Shown here: piece after piece, positions 60,480 to 64,000 of the stretch | Position numbering within the stretch: position 1 is the stretch's first letter | How the letters are laid out: each line of letters opens with the position of its first letter | Assembly (NCBI GenBank): GCA_037013685.1 | Contig: CM072898.1 | Coordinates: 1,550,001 to 1,614,000 of the forward strand | Reading direction: 5' to 3' | DNA from: Acridotheres tristis | Taxonomy: Eukaryota > Chordata > Aves > Passeriformes > Sturnidae | DNA: 64,000 bases | Position numbers and translations under genes: made by a program | The notes under the pieces: model-generated | Database searches by the model: none | What the model was told of the DNA's origin: nothing | What the model saw: only the letters and a program-made list of their open reading frames with translations

Positions 60480-63400
60480 CAGCGCGGAGATCGCGCCGGG
60501 GGAGGCGAGGGCTGGCCCCGGAGCCTGTGGGGCTGCCGGGCTCGGCCCCGCCGCTGCCCTGTGGATGCTCACGCTGCAATTCCCCCAGCATTAGCTCTGT
60601 GTGTGCCGCTCGTTCCCCCTCCCAGCCCGTGCACAGAGCGCTCAGGGAGCTTCCCTGGGGCGTACTCCTGGCGTGTACAGCAGTGTTAGGAAATACCGAA
60701 TGCTCTCTTTGCATCCCCTGTGCTGGCTCTCCCCAGCGCCCGTGCCCGGGGGGGGACACACGGGAGTGCCCCTGCCCCACTGGCGGGGTGAGCGGCTTGA
60801 GGGGTCAACATCAAACATAGAGGTCAAATTGTCCTCTCGCTTTCACCTGAGCAGCAAAGAGGGACAGTGAAAATCTTATCTCATGAGTGGCACAGTCATT
60901 CGCATGTGATCGGGTGAAGAAAGGACTCAGCAGATAACTAACTATACTTGTCTCCTGCGAGGCTCACCCTGTATACAGTTTGTTGTTTTCCTAGCAACCG
61001 AATCATGTCAGACATTGTACGGCCAAAATAGCCCCGGCCCCTGCTCCAGAAAGATTACAGCTCAGCAGAGCGGGAAAATCCCTGTGACTCTGGACGTGGA
61101 CGGTTGCCATCAAATTCGTGTCAGTTTTAGAGTTTCCAAACCAGAAACAAGGTGAAAGAAGGCCAGAAGTAGGCAGGTGATGGAAACGAAGTTAGAGATG
61201 TAGGGAATAAAGCAAGGGAAAGAAAACTGTGGGATTGAGCTAAGTGGGTGAATATTCTGTTATTTTCAGGAGCCAATTATAATTCTCCAGTCCACGCTTT
61301 TGGGGTGGTTTTGGCCACTTCACGCTGATAAACTGCATTTGGGAGTGTTAATGTGGTCGTTAAAGATCACCAAGTGCTTGCAGCAAGTTGTCCGTGTCTC
61401 ACAAAACAGCAACGAAAATAGCCTTGTCAATTTAAATAGTCGGAGTTTGGTGGCAAAACATGCGTGCTTCAGCTAACTGAGCTGGGTTAGAAACCTCTGG
61501 CTAGCATTTGGAACCGTATGTTAAATAAATTATGGTTAGCATTGGAACTACACTGTGGTTGCCTTAGTTGGATAAACTGGAATCTGCCAAATCACCTTGA
61601 TCCTTCTGAATTTATAGACAATTAATTAATTCTAGATATGGTTGGTCTTCAGCTGACTTCCTTAAAATTTTCTGGGGTTTTCTGCCTAACATTGTCACCT
61701 GAAACTATTTTTAGGACGTTTTTGTGTCTTTTACACCAGACTTTGCTGCGTGCCCTTACTGTGTGTCAGGGTCACATATGAAGTGGAGGCATTTTTAATT
61801 CTTCTCTGAATGAAAAAAAGAGAAATCTGAGAAGCAACAGAACCAAAGAGACAGTGCCACTTCTGTGCCACACAGAGCACTATTGGACTGGAAACACACT
61901 AAAAATGGGAATTTCATTGACATGACTTAAAGAAGCTGTATTTTATTCTAAGTCTTTTGCTGGTGAGAATTATGGATGTTTTAATGATGTAAATGTGAGA
62001 TAGACCACTTGCTAGCCAAAAACTGTCAGGAAAGGCATATGTCAAAGTGATGAATAAAAAACTTTGATAGAACAGTGTTCCAGCAGGAAAAGGGACTGAA
62101 AATAAAATTATACCCAGTAGAAATCATACAGAAAATTCAGGATTTCATGACAAACACTGGGGTATTTTGCCAGCACTCAGGTACAAGTAATGAATTAATA
62201 GTTATGGAATACCACCATGGTCACAGGATCCTGCTCAGGACCTGGCACTGGGTTCTTCGAGTGTCCTTTACTGGAAAGTGAGATGGCCTTGGACTGTGCT
62301 CGTTCCTGGAGGGAGGAGCAGCGCGGTGCCAAGGCTGCTTCTGCTCCCCTCTGCCCAGGGCATCACTGGGGTCACGAGCTGGGTCACTTCCTTTGATCTT
62401 AATAGATCCAGCTATTTTGTGAAGCTGGAAGGCGTTAGCTGATAATTCAGATTAATCACTTAGGAAACATAACATATTTCTTCACATAGCATGTAGTTCA
62501 GTTTGCTGGTAATGATTGCTGCATTTTTCCTATTTGCTGGTAATTATTGCAATTATTGTATTTTCATGTATACATTACTGTGGCACCCACTGAGTTCAGT
62601 GGAGTGCATATGAGTCCACAGGCTTCAAATTATGATCCTCCAGTTTCTTAGAAGGACTTTAGGATCATCTCCTTCCTACCTGCTCTCCATTCCCACTTCT
62701 GTGGGACCTTGCTTCTAACAGACACATGAACTGTAATTTATTTCTATTTAAGAGAGATTTTCATGCCTTGCTTTTCTACCCTTTTTTTTCCTATTGTTCT
62801 ATCTTCTACTTTTCTCTAAAAAAAAAAAAGTATTACATTTTTTCAGTTTTATTTCATCTTTGCATTATTTTAATTTTCCTCGTTTCATATACTTTCCACT
62901 TACGGTGCCTTTCTTTGCATTTTACTGTTGTAGTATACCCAGTTTCTTTTTTTCTGTTATGTGTTTTGTTTTATTCTTTCTCTGTTTCTTTTCCCTCTCA
63001 CTTTTCCTCAAGTTTTTGAGAAGTGCCAGTGCTCATTTCTAGTGCACTCTCCCTGCCTGAGTACATTTCATCATCTGGAAAATGTAAAACATGCAGTTTG
63101 ATCCTGTTTTTCCAGTTATGTATTCCTGGGGTAACAAAGCCAAAGGAGTTCCTTTATTCTGTACCAGGTGAGGAGGGCATTTCACGGTCTAAATGACAAG
63201 CACAGACTTTGCAGGGTGTGCAGTGATAAAGTAGGTTAAAAAAGCTAAACTAAACTAAACCAATGTAAAACCTCACACCTAACTCCCTTTCCTTTGCATT
63301 TTCAGCTTAAAAAAGAAAAATTTGGGGGTTGCATGAACTTTATGTGATTCTTCCTCATCAGTGTTTGTTCAAGGTCAAATGCCATATTATAAATAGCATT

Positions 63401-64000
63401 TATATTTTTTACATCAAATTAATATTATTACTGAATTGCAGGTTTTGGGGTTGCTGCTCTCTTACATCAAAACTTTTTCACAGCTGATTAGGAATAATAA
63501 GAATATTTTGAATAGCCCAAAGGCTGGATTAGCAGCAGTGAGGTTTGGGGGTCAGCATTGTTCTCAGTGTGGCTCTACACTGAAGTTGTGGGTTTCTCTT
63601 CTCCTTACTTTTCAACTCATCTGCACTGCTCAAGTCTAATTAATCAGCCATTATGTGGGTGAAATCATTTCTATACAAATGGTAGACATACCCACAAGGG
63701 TCTGTTCTTGCCAAGTTATATGAAGCACTACTCCTGCAGAAGCATGAGCCTGGCTACCTCCCAAATACCTGGACTGAGAAAGAAATAGCAGCATTTATTA
63801 TTATTTTTATTACAGAACTGACACACTCTGGCCACTGGGAGAAGAGGCAGAGGCAGCAGCATGACATATGTTGGGGTTTTAACCTAAACAAGAGAGATAG
63901 AGGGTACAGGGAAATGAAAAACAACATTTTTTCCTTATCCTACAAAAAGTAGGATATAGTGCAAATATGGTATCAAGTTTTCCTCACCATCACCCTTAAA
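60480..64000. other. RRAD upstream flank, no gene recognised
   Basis: CpG density falls after about 60600. The rest is AT-rich and shows no exon on either strand that I can recognise. A CArG-like CCAAAATAGC lies at 61023-61032. A T-rich stretch at 62740-63000 reads open on the plus strand with low-complexity F/S/L residues and is not a gene. Confidence 0.5.

Noticed and set aside
60129..60780. Minus-strand open frames of 147-178 codons upstream of RRAD
   Set aside because: They lie in the CpG-island promoter and 5' UTR repeat, with compositions that follow the GC-rich repeats.
1..64000. CRISPR arrays, tRNA or rRNA genes, bacterial-type operons
   Set aside because: No spacer-repeat array, cloverleaf or rRNA block was seen; the tandem repeats present have no spacers, and the sequence is vertebrate nuclear DNA.

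Overview
The window looks like bird nuclear DNA, most likely from a songbird. It has truncated CR1 LINEs whose 3' ends carry the avian CR1 tail pattern, several solo LTRs of avian endogenous retroviruses (including two ERVL-type LTRs with recognisable termini), and one vertebrate gene split by short GT-AG introns inside a CpG island. Nothing prokaryotic or phage-like is present.

The only protein-coding gene I can support is RRAD (Ras-related associated with diabetes, an RGK-family GTPase). It is on the minus strand, about 56.2-60.2 kb. I resolve one non-coding exon and four coding exons. The coding segments are 59744-59411, 59291-59218, 58713-58509 and 57050-56773. They join in frame to 296 residues, and every intron has GT-AG ends. 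A TATA-like box, a GC-rich promoter, an 11-bp minisatellite in the 5' untranslated exon and a pentamer higher-order repeat in intron 1 surround its start. Two poly(A) signals lie about 570-600 bp past the stop.

The first 55 kb (the downstream side of RRAD) is a repeat-studded non-coding stretch. It holds solo LTRs at 0.75-1.45, 5.39-5.76, 9.02-10.22 (with a second LTR nested at 9.20-9.70), 14.67-15.16, 33.77-34.27, 37.84-38.40 and 46.76-47.25 kb, and a weaker LTR-like unit at about 55.6-56.07 kb. For most of these I could fix exact ends from TG...CA termini plus 4-6 bp target-site duplications. Two LTRs sit inside CR1 copies and one inside another LTR, which gives a relative order of insertion. 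Three LTRs (9.2, 14.7 and 46.8 kb) belong to one roughly 495-bp family. Simple repeats include a 458-bp minisatellite of 12-bp units at 30.7 kb, a (TGATAT)n tract, a (GGA)n tract and a G/T-rich tract.

The last 3.5 kb, upstream of RRAD, shows no recognisable gene. I found no new biological system. The most interesting points are the repeat architecture around the RRAD start, the nested LTRs, an LTR-like unit converging on the RRAD 3' end, and the apparent 55-kb absence of exons next to a gene that is in a gene-dense neighbourhood in mammals.
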